Shown here: in pieces, positions 52,216 to 61,575 of the stretch
Position numbering within the stretch: position 1 is the stretch's first letter
Layout of the letters: each line of letters opens with the position of its first letter
Origin: Ignavibacteriota bacterium
GTDB lineage: Bacteria; Bacteroidota; Ignavibacteria; Ignavibacteriales; Melioribacteraceae
Assembly: GCA_002698995.1 (NCBI GenBank)
Contig: PAAX01000010.1
Span: forward strand, 62,001-126,000
Reading direction: 5' to 3'
Length of the DNA stretch: 64,000 nt
Program-made: the position numbers and the translations under genes
Notes under the pieces: generated by a model
Seen by the model: only the letters and a program-made list of their open reading frames with translations
Databases searched by the model: none
Told to the model about the DNA's origin: nothing

Positions 52216-54591
52216 TTATGGATTATATGTTATTGAACTGCAAGCTTTTACAAATTTCATAACTCCTTCATGATCAACTTCACCATTAGTCATGTAAGGA
52301 AGTTTAATCACCGGATGATCAATAAAGAATTCATTAAATACTGCTTCATCCATTGATTTACCTTCCGGTACAAAACTGCTTATCCAATTAGGAATCAGCT
52401 TTTTCAATAATTCTCTTGTATCCGGGTTTTCCCAATATTCTCTAATAAATGTATATTCATTATAATTAAGTGAGATTTGCTGAGTAGATTTTAAGGTTAC
52501 TTTTTCAGAAAGTCTGATATCTCTTGAAGAAGAGCCGACTAAAATTTCAAACTCGCCACTTTCTGCTATCCACGTTTCTCTATTTGAATCATAATATGAA
52601 AAATCTCTTGAACTTAGATTGAAAGTAACTTCTCTGGTTTCATTCGGATTTAATTCTACTTTAACAAATTTTTTGAGCTCTTTTTCCGGTCTTACTAATG
52701 AGCTATTAAAATCTTTTACATACAACTGAATTACTTCTTTTCCTTTATAGTCACCGCTGTTTCTAATTTTTACTTTTACTTCCAATCCTTCTTTATCATT
52801 AAATTGAGAATTTGAAACTGATAAATCTGAGTAAGCAAAAGTGGTGTAAGATAAACCATGCCCGAATGGAAAGAGAGGTTTAATATTTTTTTTGTCGTAA
52901 TATCTATAACCGACAAACAATCTTTCACCGTAAAGAACATTTCCTTCTTCACCGGGAAAATTCAAGAATGCAGGAGTATCTTCTAATCTTACTGGAAAAG
53001 TTTCGGCAAGTTTTCCGGAAGGATTTACATTACCAAATAAAACATCAACAACTCCGGCTGCCCCAGCCTGACCACCAAGCCAAGTTTCTAAAATTGTATG
53101 AACTCTATTTGCCCAAGGCATTGCAACTGCGCTGCCATTGGTTAAAACTACAACCGTTCTTTCATTTATCAATGATAATTCTTCAATTAATTTATTATGA
53201 GACTGAGGCATATCTATATGTTTTCTATCAATACCTTCAGATTCATAGTGAAGTGGTAATCCGGCAAAAATTAAAACAACATCAGAATTTGCTGCTAAAT
53301 GTTTTGCATCATCAATTAGTGAAAAATCATTATCATCTTTTAAATTATATCCTTGAGAATATTCAATTTCAAAAGAACCACCAAACTCATTTTTTATAAG
53401 ATCAAGAGCATTATCAAGTTTTGTAGGTTTTACTTCTGAGCTTCCGTTGCCTTGAAATCGAGGATTAACAGCAAATTCACCAATCACGGCAATTCTTTGA
53501 AACTTATCTTTATTTATCGGTAAAGTTTTTGTGTCATTTTTTAATAGAGTTATCGATTCAGCAGAGACTTTTCCGGCAAATTCATGATGAGCATCAATAT
53601 CAAATTCTGCTTTTTCTTTTTGCAGTGATTTAGCTTTGAAAACAATTTTAAGAATTTCTTTGACTAAGGCATCTAATTTAGTTTCATCAAGAGTTCCGTT
53701 CTTAACTGCTTCAACAATAAGCTTATCATTATATTTATGAACTCCAGGCATTTCAATATGAAGACCGGCTTCAATTCCTTTAACACGATCAACAACCGCA
53801 AACCAGTCAGAAATTACAATACCTTCAAAACCCCATTCTTCTTTTAATGTTTTGGTAAGAAGTTCAAATGATTGAGTTCCATATTCTTCTTGAACCCTAT
53901 TGTAACATGCCATTATTGTCCAAGGCTGAGCTTTTTTGACAGCTATTTCAAATGGAGTTAGATAAATCTCATTTAACGTTCTTGAGTCGACATCAGAATT
54001 AGCATGCATTCTTCTTGTTTCTACATTATTAGCTGTAAAATGCTTTAATGAAGTTCCTACTCCTCTGCTTTGAACGCCATTAATGAATGCAGCCCCAATT
54101 TCACCGGCTAAAACCGGATCTTCAGAAAAGTATTCAAAATTTCTTCCCCCTAATACTGATCTTTTAATATTTACGCCGGGACCGAGCAGCACATTTACAC
54201 CTAAAGCTTGACATTCATCTCCTAATGCTTCACCAACTTTATGTATCAAGTCAACATCCCAAGTAGCAGCAAGAGCTGAAGCAGTTGGGAAACAAGTAGC
54301 AGGGTGCTGATCACCATATCCAGGTTTATTTGTAGCTGGCGCGCGTCTTACACCATGAGGTCCATCTGCAACCCAAATCCATGGAATGTCCAATCTTTCA
54401 ATTGATTGGGTGCTCCAGTCATCTCTGCCTGAACAAAGTGATGCTTTTTCTTCTAATGTCATTTTCGTTATTAGCAAATCAATTTTAGATTCAATATCAT
54501 TCATATTCTGCGCTTTCAATCCGAAGTTCATAATTAAAAATAGTAAGAGTGCTAAATTTGTTATTTTCATTTTTATATAAGTTTTATTCAT
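52216..54591 (-). CDS. GH3 beta-glucosidase with fibronectin III-like C-terminus
   Basis: A 791-residue enzyme of the BglB type, exported (signal region up to about residue 28). It has the GH3 N domain with SLCSGRDDW, WVADGPHGVRR, GPGVNIKRSVLGGRNFEYF, KHFTANN and nucleophile D262 (GIVISDWFAV). Its C domain has the acid/base region YESEGIDRKHI, and GLSYTTFAYSDL leads to the FnIII-like domain (about 590-700, EVIQLYVKD). An extra 70 residues (about 720-791, WENPDTRELLKKLIPNWISS) follow the FnIII-like domain. M1 is supported by AGGAAG just before ATG; an internal Met8 would give a cleaner signal peptide. The short ORF upstream overlaps its start by 8 bases. Confidence 0.92.
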   Translation of the reverse strand: MNKTYIKMKITNLALLLFLIMNFGLKAQNMNDIESKIDLLITKMTLEEKASLCSGRDDWSTQSIERLDIPWIWVADGPHGVRRAPATNKPGYGDQHPATCFPTASALAATWDVDLIHKVGEALGDECQALGVNVLLGPGVNIKRSVLGGRNFEYFSEDPVLAGEIGAAFINGVQSRGVGTSLKHFTANNVETRRMHANSDVDSRTLNEIYLTPFEIAVKKAQPWTIMACYNRVQEEYGTQSFELLTKTLKEEWGFEGIVISDWFAVVDRVKGIEAGLHIEMPGVHKYNDKLIVEAVKNGTLDETKLDALVKEILKIVFKAKSLQKEKAEFDIDAHHEFAGKVSAESITLLKNDTKTLPINKDKFQRIAVIGEFAVNPRFQGNGSSEVKPTKLDNALDLIKNEFGGSFEIEYSQGYNLKDDNDFSLIDDAKHLAANSDVVLIFAGLPLHYESEGIDRKHIDMPQSHNKLIEELSLINERTVVVLTNGSAVAMPWANRVHTILETWLGGQAGAAGVVDVLFGNVNPSGKLAETFPVRLEDTPAFLNFPGEEGNVLYGERLFVGYRYYDKKNIKPLFPFGHGLSYTTFAYSDLSVSNSQFNDKEGLEVKVKIRNSGDYKGKEVIQLYVKDFNSSLVRPEKELKKFVKVELNPNETREVTFNLSSRDFSYYDSNRETWIAESGEFEILVGSSSRDIRLSEKVTLKSTQQISLNYNEYTFIREYWENPDTRELLKKLIPNWISSFVPEGKSMDEAVFNEFFIDHPVIKLPYMTNGEVDHEGVMKFVKACSSITYNP

Positions 54592-54703
54592 AACTTCCTG
54601 AATTTGGTATATTGGTTTTTACATCAGTATAAATCCCATGCATAAAATGTTTAGCTTTTAGTCCAACCATTAAAGGAAGAATTGCTATTTCCAAATTATG
54701 CAT
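54584..54703 (-). CDS. Possible 39-residue protein overlapping the GPH symporter and GH3 genes
   Basis: A 40-codon ORF (MHNLEIAILPLM... to ...NIPNSGSYE) starts with ATG at 54703 inside the last codons of the symporter gene, with AGGAAG seven bases upstream, and stops at 54584 inside the first codons of the GH3 gene. Eight-base overlaps at both ends fill an otherwise 104-base gap that would be the longest in the operon. No domain or motif is recognised; LEIAILPLMVG is mildly hydrophobic. It may be a real translationally coupled small protein or only an open spacer. Confidence 0.35.
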   Translation of the reverse strand: MHNLEIAILPLMVGLKAKHFMHGIYTDVKTNIPNSGSYE

Positions 54704-56045
54704 TACCAATCTTCCTTCTAGCAGATAACTCAATTTGGATTTTCTCCATAGTTGATTCAGTAAGATCATAAAAGAATAAAAGCCCGGCAGAAAGAATCAT
54801 TAAAATTCCGGGAATTATACTCAGCATTAATTTAATTCCAAGGATAGTGTCAGATGATTGAACTTCATTCGGTACATAATTAAATATAGCCAGCAGCCAT
54901 CCAGTAATTGCACCACCTACACCCCAGCCGAACTTCTGTCCAAAAGTTGCAGCAGAAAAAACTATTCCGGTAGCTCTTCTTCCAAACTTCCATTCCGAAT
55001 AATCAGCGGTATCAGCATACATTGCCCAAAGAATTGGAACACCGGGACCATTGAAAAATCCTACTAAAGCAGAAATGATATACGCGTAAATATATTCATC
55101 AGGTGAAGGAATAAATAAAGCAAGAACACCAATTCCACTTAGAATATTACTTGCTATATATGTATTTCTTTTACCGAATTTTTTAGTCAGCGGTTTTGAA
55201 AGAGGAATACCTATTATTAAACCAATCGTTCCAAGTACTGCAAACATTGAGAATAAACTTTCATCACCTACATAATATTGGAAATAATATAATCCGACTG
55301 CAATTCTTAGCGACAAGAAAATAAATGTAACGAGACCCATTACAAATAAAATCACCCATGGTTTGTTACTAAATAAATCCTTTAAATCATCTTTAAGAGG
55401 AGTTGCTTCTGTCTGTACCGGTTCAATTCTTTCTTTTGTAGAATAGAAAGTGACATAAAACATTCCGATTGCAATAATTGCGAAAAGTCCCATAGTCATT
55501 TGATAACCGGCGGCTTTATTTCCGGCACCAAAAAACGCAATTAAAGGAAGGGTTAATGCCTGCACCATTAATGCAGCACTTTGCCCTAAAACAAATCGAT
55601 ATGAATTCAGACTGGTTCTTTCAACAGAATCAGCTGTCATAACACCTGATAAAGCACCATAAGGAATATTATTAGCAGTATAAATCATCATCATGCCGAT
55701 ATATGTGATATAAGCATAAATGATTTTTCCTTGAACACTGAAATCGGGAGTTGTAAACATTAGAACCGCCATAATTCCAAAAGGAATTGCCGTCCATTTA
55801 ACCCATGGTCTAAACTTACCGTATTTGGATTTAGTTCTATCGGCAACTGCTCCCATCATAGGATCATTAATTGCATCCCAAATTCTTGATACTAAAAATA
55901 ATGTTCCAACAGCAGCAGCTGGAATTCCAAATATATCAGTGTAGTAGTACATTAAAAATATCATAACTGTTTGGAATACTATGTTTGCTGCAAAGTCCCC
56001 TAAACCGTAACCGACTTTCTCTTTTATTGATAATTTCTGTTCCAT
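54696..56045 (-). CDS. GPH-family (MelB-like) sugar:cation symporter
   Basis: A 449-residue major-facilitator protein with 12 helices. The N-terminus KEKVGYGLGDFAANIVFQ and loop WDAINDPMMGAVADRTKSKYGKFRPW (the D-P-x-x-G...D-R motif with the RPW ending) are diagnostic of the glycoside-pentoside-hexuronide:cation symporter family (TC 2.A.2). It should import mono- or disaccharides, here probably products of beta-glucan breakdown, with Na+ or H+. It follows a GH3 gene by 22 bases and precedes the short ORF and another GH3. A second, unrelated symporter (SSS) lies in the same operon. Confidence 0.93.
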   Translation of the reverse strand: MEQKLSIKEKVGYGLGDFAANIVFQTVMIFLMYYYTDIFGIPAAAVGTLFLVSRIWDAINDPMMGAVADRTKSKYGKFRPWVKWTAIPFGIMAVLMFTTPDFSVQGKIIYAYITYIGMMMIYTANNIPYGALSGVMTADSVERTSLNSYRFVLGQSAALMVQALTLPLIAFFGAGNKAAGYQMTMGLFAIIAIGMFYVTFYSTKERIEPVQTEATPLKDDLKDLFSNKPWVILFVMGLVTFIFLSLRIAVGLYYFQYYVGDESLFSMFAVLGTIGLIIGIPLSKPLTKKFGKRNTYIASNILSGIGVLALFIPSPDEYIYAYIISALVGFFNGPGVPILWAMYADTADYSEWKFGRRATGIVFSAATFGQKFGWGVGGAITGWLLAIFNYVPNEVQSSDTILGIKLMLSIIPGILMILSAGLLFFYDLTESTMEKIQIELSARRKIGNA

Positions 56046-56067
56046 GAGTTTTCCTGTAATTAAAGTA

Positions 56068-58245
56068 TTAATCTGTAAGTATGAACTCTTTTTTCTGCTT
56101 TATATCTTTTGATGATGTTCCGATTAAAGCAGTAAACTTTCCATGCTCAGCTTTGAACTTTCTTGTTTCTATATCATAAAAAGAAAGCTGTTTTGTATTA
56201 ATTCTGAATTCAACTTTTTTGCTTTCTCCAGGGGCAAGACTTACTTTCTCAAATCCCTTAAGTTCTTTATTCGGTCTTTCTACAGAAGATTCAACATCAT
56301 TTATATACAGCTGAACAACTTCTTTTCCGGCAGATTTACCGGTATTCTTAACATTCACTTCCAAAACTATTTCTTCATCAATTTGCAATTTATCATTGCT
56401 CAGTTTTAAATCGCTAATTTCAAATTCAGTGTAAGATAATCCATGTCCAAATGGGAAAAGAGGTTCTACATTGAAACTGTCGTAATAACGGTATCCGACA
56501 AATACACCTTCCTTGTATTCAACTTCTAATCCATCACCAGGAATATCACCAAACTTAAAAGCCGGGGTATCTTCAAGCTTTTTAGGGAATGTGAATGGAA
56601 GTTTGCCAGATGGATTAACATCACCGAATAAAATATCTGCGAAAACATTTCCTGCTTCCGAACCTGAATACCAGCCTTGAATTACAGCAGGTGTATTGTT
56701 TATCCACTCATTCATTTCAACTGGCTGACCACTTATTAAAACTACTATCACGTTTTTATTAACTTCAAGAATACCTTTTATTAAAGCATCCTGCTCATAA
56801 GGTAAAGTCATTTCAGTTCTGTCAACACTCTCCATATCAAAATCATGATTAAGTCCCATAAACATAATTACATAGTCAGAATTCTTAGCTGTTTCAACTG
56901 CTTCATCTCTTAATCTTTTTACGTAATCTGCATCAGATTTACCGGTATCAATTCTACCATCAGACCAGTTAAATAGAGTAGTAGATTTATAACCTTGAGC
57001 ATAATTGATATTTACAGAACCACCCAATTTATTCTTTAATCCTTCAAGAGGTGTAATTTCGTATTTTGCTTTAATAGCAGAACTACCTCCTCCATAAGCA
57101 TGTTTGCGGTCTGCATTTTCTCCAATAACTGCAATTGATTTAATTTGCGTTTTATTTAGCGGAAGAATTGAGTTTTCATTTTTTAATAACACAACCGCTT
57201 CTTCAGCAATTTTTCTTGCAGATTCAAAATTTCTATCAGATACGAATTCACCAGTTGATCGGTCTTTGTTAAAGACGTTTGTACGATACATTACAGTTAA
57301 TATTCTTCTTACTTTATCGTTGATTATTTCTTCAGCAACTTCTCCATTTTCAACTGCTTCCTTAAGGGCATCGGCAAAATAATAGTCATTATAAGAACTT
57401 TTATTAGTCCCCATTTCCAAATCCAAACCGGCTTTAGCAGCTTTAACAGTTGAATGAGTGCCATCCCAATCAGAAATAACAACGCCTTCAAATCCCCATT
57501 CATTTTTCAAAATATCTGTAAGTAGATATTCGTTTTCACTGCACCAATCACCACGGAATTTATTGTAAGCTGACATAACGGTTAATGATTTACCTTCAAT
57601 AAAAGCAGCTTCAAATCCGGGTAAGTAAATTTCTCTAAGTGTTCTTTCATCAACTTCTACATTTACTCTAAATCTTTCGTACTCTTGATTATTCAAAGCA
57701 AAATGTTTGACACAAGCAGCAACATCCTGGCTTTGAACTCCTTGAATGTAAGGAACAGCTAACTTTGAAATAAGTAATGGATCTTCAGACATATACTCAA
57801 AATTTCTACCGCAAAGTGGAGTTCTATGAATATTTATTCCTGGTCCAAGAATAACATCTTTTCCCCTGCCTCTTGCTTCTCTTCCTAAAACCTGACCAAA
57901 TTCCAATGCCAAATCGGGATTCCAAGTTGCGGCTAATGCAGTTCCAACCGGAAGATAAGTTGCAAAATCATTATCCAATCCTGCAGGATCCCAATCATCT
58001 CTATTTATTTCTTCCCTAACTCCATGCGGTCCATCAGATAATTTCCATTCGGGAATATTCAATCTCTCAACGCCTGCACTTGTAAATTTAGAATTAGCAT
58101 GTATCATTGATATTTTTTCATCAAGAGTCATTTGATTAATCAGATTATTAATAAATTTTGTTTCATCTGATGTCTGTGCATTTATTTGTGTCATTTTCAT
58201 AAATATGAATAGAGTTAGTAATATTGTTAGCTTTTTATTTTTCAT
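56068..58245 (-). CDS. GH3 beta-glucosidase with fibronectin III-like C-terminus
   Basis: A 725-residue exported GH3 enzyme of the BglB type: signal peptide (TILLTLFIFMKMTQINAQ), WKLSDGPHGVREE, ILGPGINIHRTPLCGRNFEYMS, KHFALNNQEYE and nucleophile D259 (GVVISDWDGTHS). The acid/base region DFDMESVDRTEM, C domain and FnIII-like domain (from about 600, EIVLEVNVKNTG, KEVVQLYIND) end without a sorting domain. It is likely periplasmic and hydrolyses terminal glucose from beta-linked oligoglucosides. It is close in type to the GH3 at 52216-54591 but lacks that protein's extra C-terminal helices. It lies 7 bases after the next GH3 gene upstream. Confidence 0.93.
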   Translation of the reverse strand: MKNKKLTILLTLFIFMKMTQINAQTSDETKFINNLINQMTLDEKISMIHANSKFTSAGVERLNIPEWKLSDGPHGVREEINRDDWDPAGLDNDFATYLPVGTALAATWNPDLALEFGQVLGREARGRGKDVILGPGINIHRTPLCGRNFEYMSEDPLLISKLAVPYIQGVQSQDVAACVKHFALNNQEYERFRVNVEVDERTLREIYLPGFEAAFIEGKSLTVMSAYNKFRGDWCSENEYLLTDILKNEWGFEGVVISDWDGTHSTVKAAKAGLDLEMGTNKSSYNDYYFADALKEAVENGEVAEEIINDKVRRILTVMYRTNVFNKDRSTGEFVSDRNFESARKIAEEAVVLLKNENSILPLNKTQIKSIAVIGENADRKHAYGGGSSAIKAKYEITPLEGLKNKLGGSVNINYAQGYKSTTLFNWSDGRIDTGKSDADYVKRLRDEAVETAKNSDYVIMFMGLNHDFDMESVDRTEMTLPYEQDALIKGILEVNKNVIVVLISGQPVEMNEWINNTPAVIQGWYSGSEAGNVFADILFGDVNPSGKLPFTFPKKLEDTPAFKFGDIPGDGLEVEYKEGVFVGYRYYDSFNVEPLFPFGHGLSYTEFEISDLKLSNDKLQIDEEIVLEVNVKNTGKSAGKEVVQLYINDVESSVERPNKELKGFEKVSLAPGESKKVEFRINTKQLSFYDIETRKFKAEHGKFTALIGTSSKDIKQKKEFILTD

Positions 58246-58252
58246 ATTATTT

Positions 58253-60490
58253 TCAATTAAGAATGATTTTTTGAGTTAGATTTTCAATCATTATCCAGAA
58301 TTCACCGGGTTCAATAGTTTTGATATTTTCTCTATTATGAAACGACAATTGATCCGGGGTTAAAATAAAATTAACAGTCTTCTTTTCTCCTGGTTTCAGA
58401 TCAATTTTCTGAAATCCCTTTAACTGTTTTACAGGTCTGCTTACACTGCCGTAAACATCTCTTATATACAATTCAACTATTTCTTTCCCTTCACGATCTC
58501 CTGTATTAGAAACTTCAACAGATACTTTTATTGTATCATTAATTGAATCAGCATTTGAGACTTCAAGATTTTCATAACTGTAAGAAGTATAACTTAATCC
58601 ATATCCAAAATTCCATTGCGGAAAAGACCATACATCTTCATAGGCTTCAATTGGTTTATGATCGTATGTTGTATTACCAGCAGGATATTTAGGATATGTA
58701 AAAGGAAGTTTAGCAGAAGGATTAACTTTACCTGAAATAATATCAACAGTTGCATCTGCTCCTTCTAATCCGGGGAGCATACCTAGAACAACGGCATCTA
58801 CTTTATCAACAATTTTACTTATTAGTCGAGGTCTTCCTTGATATAAAACAAGAACAATTGGTTTACCAGTTTTGGATAATTCATCAATAAGTTTTAATTG
58901 AGCTTCATCAAGTGTTAGATCTTTAATATTACCCGGAGTTTCACAATATGGTTCTTCGCCAAGTGAGGCAATAATAACATCAGCCTTTTCTGCTGCTTTT
59001 ACTGCTTCATCAATATCAATAATGCTGTTTGTTGTAACACCTTCAACATATTCAACATTATCGTTTCCGTATTGCAGCTGCAAGGCTTCATATAAAGTAT
59101 TTTTTTCTTGAGGATAAAGTTCTTCTTTGTTCCCCTGCCAAACATAAGACCATCCGCCGTTTAAATACATAAGTTTATTTGCAGTCGGTCCTGTTAATAA
59201 TATTTTTAAATTATTCTTAAGAGGTAAAATCGATTCTTCGTTTTTAAGCAGCACAATTGATTCTTGAGCAGCTTTTCTGCTGAATTGAGCCGATTCTTCA
59301 GAAGAGAATTCTTGAATAAGAGATTTATCGGGATAAGGATTATCAAATAATCCTACAATGTATTTCACTCTTAATATTCTTCTAACAGCATCGTCTATTC
59401 TAGAAATCGGGACTTCACCTTCTTCGGCAAGTTCTTTTAATAGAACTGCAAAGCTTACATCCAGTGGAACCATACTCATGTCAATTCCAGCCATCACCGC
59501 AATCTTTACTGCTTCTTTGGGAGTACTTGCAATTCCATCACGAGTATGAAGTCTTTTAACATCAAGCCAATCCGATACAACAAATCCTTTGAATCCCAAT
59601 TCATCCTTTAAAACTTTTGTTAAAAGATTATAATCGGAGTGAACAGGAATGCCGTTAATTTCTGACGAATTAACCATTACAGTTAAAGCTCCGGCTTCAA
59701 CACCTTTAGCAAAGGGCGGAAGAAGCAGATCTCTTAATTTTCTTTCCGGAATCCAAGCCGGGGTTCTATCTTGTCCGTTATTAGGAATGCTGTAGCCGAT
59801 ATAATGTTTTATGCATGCTGCGCCTGAAGTTCTTGCTGAAGGATCATTTCCTTGAATACCTAAAACATATTCGTACCCAAATTGAGAAGCGAGATATGAA
59901 TCTTCACCAAAAGTTTCCCAGAATCTTGGCCAATAAGGTTCTCTTCCCAATCCTAAAACCGGATTGAAGTTCCAAGGAATTCCGGATGCTTTCATTTCCA
60001 ATGCTGTTATTTCTGCCGACTTTCTAACAAGTTCTTTATTTCTAGAAGCAGCTAATGAAATACTTTGTGGAAAGAGAGTTGCGTTTAAAGTGTAATTAGC
60101 TCCATGAATAGCATCAATTCCATATATTATAGGAATTTTAAGTCTGCTCTCTTCAAGAGCAATATCTTGAAGCTGAGTTATAACTTCATGCCATTTATCA
60201 ATAGAGTTTGCAGCTTCGCCGGTATTAAGAATAGAACCAACTTTATACTTTAAAATCAGTTCTCTGGTTTTGGCAAGATCAAGATGAATTGGTTCGGTAA
60301 CAATTCTATTTCTACCTTCTTCAGTTATTGCTTCTAATGACACTTGAGTCATTTGACCGACTTTTTCTTCAAGTGTCATTATTGCAATTAAACTATCAAT
60401 TTTATTTTCAAATTCATCTGAAATTATGTACTGTGAATACAATTGTGTACACACGGATAATAAAAGTATAACAGTATATCTTAATTTCAT
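58253..60490 (-). CDS. GH3 beta-glucosidase (BglX-like)
   Basis: A 745-residue exported enzyme: signal peptide to about residue 20, MTLEEKVGQMTQVS, IPIIYGIDAIHGANY, GLGREPYWPRFWETFGEDS, KHYIGYSIP and nucleophile D307 (GFVVSDWLDVK). The C domain carries YCETPGNIKDL, and the FnIII-like domain (from about 640, EIVELYIRDVYGSV) closes the protein without a sorting domain. The HGxN and FxxTFGED text places it nearer BglX/ExoI-type GH3 and the T9SS-exported GH3 at 42351-45149 than the two BglB-type enzymes in this operon. Periplasmic exo-hydrolysis of glucan oligomers is likely. It lies 33 bases after the PorV-like gene. Confidence 0.93.
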   Translation of the reverse strand: MKLRYTVILLLSVCTQLYSQYIISDEFENKIDSLIAIMTLEEKVGQMTQVSLEAITEEGRNRIVTEPIHLDLAKTRELILKYKVGSILNTGEAANSIDKWHEVITQLQDIALEESRLKIPIIYGIDAIHGANYTLNATLFPQSISLAASRNKELVRKSAEITALEMKASGIPWNFNPVLGLGREPYWPRFWETFGEDSYLASQFGYEYVLGIQGNDPSARTSGAACIKHYIGYSIPNNGQDRTPAWIPERKLRDLLLPPFAKGVEAGALTVMVNSSEINGIPVHSDYNLLTKVLKDELGFKGFVVSDWLDVKRLHTRDGIASTPKEAVKIAVMAGIDMSMVPLDVSFAVLLKELAEEGEVPISRIDDAVRRILRVKYIVGLFDNPYPDKSLIQEFSSEESAQFSRKAAQESIVLLKNEESILPLKNNLKILLTGPTANKLMYLNGGWSYVWQGNKEELYPQEKNTLYEALQLQYGNDNVEYVEGVTTNSIIDIDEAVKAAEKADVIIASLGEEPYCETPGNIKDLTLDEAQLKLIDELSKTGKPIVLVLYQGRPRLISKIVDKVDAVVLGMLPGLEGADATVDIISGKVNPSAKLPFTYPKYPAGNTTYDHKPIEAYEDVWSFPQWNFGYGLSYTSYSYENLEVSNADSINDTIKVSVEVSNTGDREGKEIVELYIRDVYGSVSRPVKQLKGFQKIDLKPGEKKTVNFILTPDQLSFHNRENIKTIEPGEFWIMIENLTQKIILN

Positions 60491-60523
60491 TCAATTCAAT
60501 CGTTTAGTTATTTTATTCAGTAA

Positions 60524-61564
60524 TTAGAAATTAATTCCTATAGTAAACTTCTGTACTTCACTTAACAATCCGAATTCAGAGTATGAGTAATTAAAAGTAA
60601 TATTCACATTACCAAATAAATTTTGAGAAAGACCGGCTCCAATAGTAAATGATTCTTCGCTATCGGCTAGGAATAAAGATTTGTAGCCTCCTCTTATAGA
60701 AAATATTTGATTAAACGTGTACTCACCGCCAATATTAACACTTTCATAATCGTTGTTAGGATGTGATGCATCAACGGCGAACATTAAACTATGATTTTCA
60801 CTTTCTACAGCTTTGTATGATAAGCCGACCTTAAATCCTAGTGGAAGATCCCACTTATCTGTTTGAAGTACGGTTGGAATTCTATCATTATTACCGGTTG
60901 TAGATTCATCCGGATCGTATAAAACTACTCCTGTATTTCCGGTTAATGACATTTTATCACCAAAGTTGGTAATAGCCATTCCGAGTGTAATTCCATCAAA
61001 TGGAGTATTGTATAATACTCCCATGTCAATAGCAAAAGCATAATCAGACATGTTCCAAATACTTTGATAAATTACTTTCGGATTAAAACCGATTGAAAAA
61101 TTATCGGTAATGTTAAAAGACCATGCTATACTGAATGCTAAATCTTTAACAGAAAAAGTTTCTCCGGTACCATTCGGCTCTTCAATTGTAGTAACATTCA
61201 TTTCACCGTAATCGGAGTTAATAAAACTAACCCCGATTGTACCGAATTCACCAACATTAACGGACGCAGCTATAAAATTATATCTTAAATCTGCAATCCA
61301 TAATGTATGATCGACCATAAAACCATTTTTACTTAATCTTGATAATCCGGCAGGATTCCAGAATATAGCAGAGGGATCATCTGCAACCGCAACAAATGCA
61401 CTTCCCATTGCAGTGGCTCTTGCTCCTTGACTAATATTCATAAAAGGAGCTGCAGTTGTTCCTCTCTTAGAAACATTTGATTCGAAATTTGTCTGCTGAG
61501 CAAACAACACTAGATTTATAAGAATTAAGCAAATTACTATTTTTGAAATTCTTGCAATGAACAT
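60524..61564 (-). CDS. PorV/PorQ-family outer-membrane barrel protein
   Basis: ATG at 61564 (MFIARISK) follows AAGGAAA; a TTG two codons earlier is less likely. The 346-residue product has a signal peptide (ISKIVICLILINLVLFAQ) and the family signature APFMNISQGARATAMG, FVAVADDPSAIFWNPAGLS, then repeated barrel strands ending KFTIGINF. PorV and PorQ are T9SS components that hand sorted proteins to the surface-attachment machinery; many paralogues in Ignavibacteria sit next to a large surface protein, as here. It lies 11 bases after the Asp-rich surface protein and 33 bases before a GH3, so it belongs to the glycan operon. Confidence 0.88.
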   Translation of the reverse strand: MFIARISKIVICLILINLVLFAQQTNFESNVSKRGTTAAPFMNISQGARATAMGSAFVAVADDPSAIFWNPAGLSRLSKNGFMVDHTLWIADLRYNFIAASVNVGEFGTIGVSFINSDYGEMNVTTIEEPNGTGETFSVKDLAFSIAWSFNITDNFSIGFNPKVIYQSIWNMSDYAFAIDMGVLYNTPFDGITLGMAITNFGDKMSLTGNTGVVLYDPDESTTGNNDRIPTVLQTDKWDLPLGFKVGLSYKAVESENHSLMFAVDASHPNNDYESVNIGGEYTFNQIFSIRGGYKSLFLADSEESFTIGAGLSQNLFGNVNITFNYSYSEFGLLSEVQKFTIGINF

Positions 61565-61575
61565 TGTCAATTTCC

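Noticed and set aside
52968-53399. 143-codon plus-strand ORF opposite the GH3 gene
   Set aside because: It is antisense to well-conserved GH3 sequence; the product is a His/Leu/Gln-rich string with no recognisable fold, as expected from the reverse of an Asn/Glu/Lys-rich gene.
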